From contig JANJUT010000276.1 in assembly GCA_024710445.1 (NCBI GenBank), forward strand, positions 1 to 8,834: a stretch of DNA of 8,834 nucleotides. Reading direction: 5' to 3'. This document shows positions 8,352 to 8,834 of this stretch, piece by piece; positions within the stretch are counted from its first letter, which is position 1, and each line of letters begins with the position of its first letter. Position numbers and translations under genes: made by a program. The stretch comes from Thiobacillus sp. Its GTDB lineage: Bacteria > Pseudomonadota > Gammaproteobacteria > Burkholderiales > Thiobacillaceae. The notes beneath the pieces were generated by a model, which searched no databases, was not told the origin of the DNA, and was given only the letters and a program-made list of their open reading frames with translations.

Positions 8352-8807
8352 TTAGTAACCTAACACCTGTTTAAGGGTCAGCACCTGCTCCAATAAAGCG
8401 AGGTTGCCACTGCGACTGAATACGAACAAAGGCTGGCCTGTTTCGGCCTGTCGGGCGATGCGTTGCGCCAAGGCACGCATGTCGGGCGCCTCGTCCAGCC
8501 ACCAGACATGCTCTCGCTCCCACTCCGGCGTAGCGAACAACGCACGTCCGGATGCGGGTTGGGGAAAAGCATGAAGTCCGGGTTCCAGTACAAAACAGAA
8601 CTCCGGCTGAGTGTCTGCCAGCCACTGCGCCCAGGTTTCACTGGACGCCACGCCCCAGATTGAAACAGGTAAATACACAGCCTGGAACTGAGTGTTGTAA
8701 TAAGACAACAGCCAGTCCTCTGGCAAATCTTCTGGATAGAAGCGGCCATGCCATGCCGGAAGATCCCAGCATACGGCGCCGACAAGCACAAGCTGGCTGG
8801 TCTGCAT
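8352..8807 (-). CDS. Compact DUF72 (YecE-like) family protein
   Basis: A 151-residue protein of unknown function. Its N-terminal part resembles the start of DUF72/YecE proteins: a hydrophobic strand ending in VGAVCW (residues 9-14), then WHGRFYPEDLPEDWLLSYY (19-37), where the family typically shows a W-x-G-x-FYP-x-x-LP pattern and a tyrosine pair, then an aromatic and hydrophobic strand (42-51) and a SETWAQW segment (56-62). The C-terminal part (110-139) resembles the last helix and strand of the family (RALAQRI...GQPLFVFSRSGN). DUF72 proteins are usually about 240-300 residues, so the middle of the predicted barrel appears to be missing. There is no signal peptide or membrane segment, so it is probably cytoplasmic. 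It starts at an ATG, but the frame stays open to the window edge, so a longer form cannot be excluded. It lies 53 bases upstream of mlaF on the same strand. The gene call is solid; the family assignment is from remembered motifs and is moderate. Confidence 0.75.
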   Translation of the reverse strand: MQTSQLVLVGAVCWDLPAWHGRFYPEDLPEDWLLSYYNTQFQAVYLPVSIWGVASSETWAQWLADTQPEFCFVLEPGLHAFPQPASGRALFATPEWEREHVWWLDEAPDMRALAQRIARQAETGQPLFVFSRSGNLALLEQVLTLKQVLGY

Positions 8808-8813
8808 GACGCG

Positions 8814-8819
8814 ATTATC
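8814..8819 (-). promoter_or_regulatory. Possible -10 box ahead of the DUF72-like gene
   Basis: On the minus strand the hexamer GATAAT differs by one base from the sigma-70 -10 consensus and lies 6 bases before the ATG of the DUF72-like gene. A matching -35 element would fall at or beyond the window edge, so it cannot be checked. If real, it would give a very short leader. This is a sequence match only. Confidence 0.25.
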
Positions 8820-8834
8820 CCGTTGCCACCGGGT

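Noticed and set aside
8337..8366. A possible terminator between the DUF72-like gene and mlaF, from a GGTT...AACC pairing and a T-run
   Set aside because: The stem is only about 4 bp with no GC-rich core, too weak for an intrinsic terminator.

Overview
The window reads as a compact chromosomal segment of a gram-negative proteobacterium, most likely a betaproteobacterium. This rests on a dense, GC-rich, one-strand arrangement of Mla lipid-transport genes followed by a YadGH-type ABC exporter, a BolA-family gene (ibaG), murA and a short-form hisG. Placement at class level is inference from gene order and protein style; I could not search a database. I see no mobile element, tRNA, rRNA or CRISPR array, and no gap between genes longer than about 65 bases.

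Every supported gene lies on the minus strand, so transcription runs from high to low coordinates. In transcription order: a compact DUF72-like protein (8807-8352); mlaF, mlaE and mlaD, the ATPase, permease and MCE subunits of the inner-membrane lipid transporter (8298-6197); a TolC-family outer-membrane channel protein (6200-4839); mlaC and mlaB, the periplasmic lipid carrier and STAS subunit (4774-3864); yadG- and yadH-like ATPase and permease of an ABC-2 exporter (3867-2207); ibaG (2190-1954); murA (1953-700); and hisG (685-23). hisG ends 22 bases before the window edge, where the next histidine gene would be expected.

The genes from mlaF to hisG look like one operon. Consecutive genes overlap by 4 nt at mlaD/tolC, mlaC/mlaB, mlaB/yadG and yadG/yadH, mlaF/mlaE overlap by 8 nt, and ibaG/murA abut as TGAATG. 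The only internal gap of note is the 64 bases between tolC and mlaC. The shared theme is envelope construction: phospholipid traffic between the membranes (Mla), an export ABC transporter of unknown cargo, the first committed step of peptidoglycan synthesis (MurA), and IbaG, whose gene also adjoins mla and murA in E. coli.

The most unusual point is the TolC-family gene inside the mla cluster, between mlaD and mlaC. No mlaA/vacJ gene, which encodes the normal outer-membrane partner of Mla, is present in the window. This raises the possibility of an Mla variant with a TolC-like outer-membrane component. Second-rank points are the unusually short DUF72-like protein at the head of the cluster, an inverted repeat covering the mlaC ribosome-binding site, and the unclear start of mlaF.
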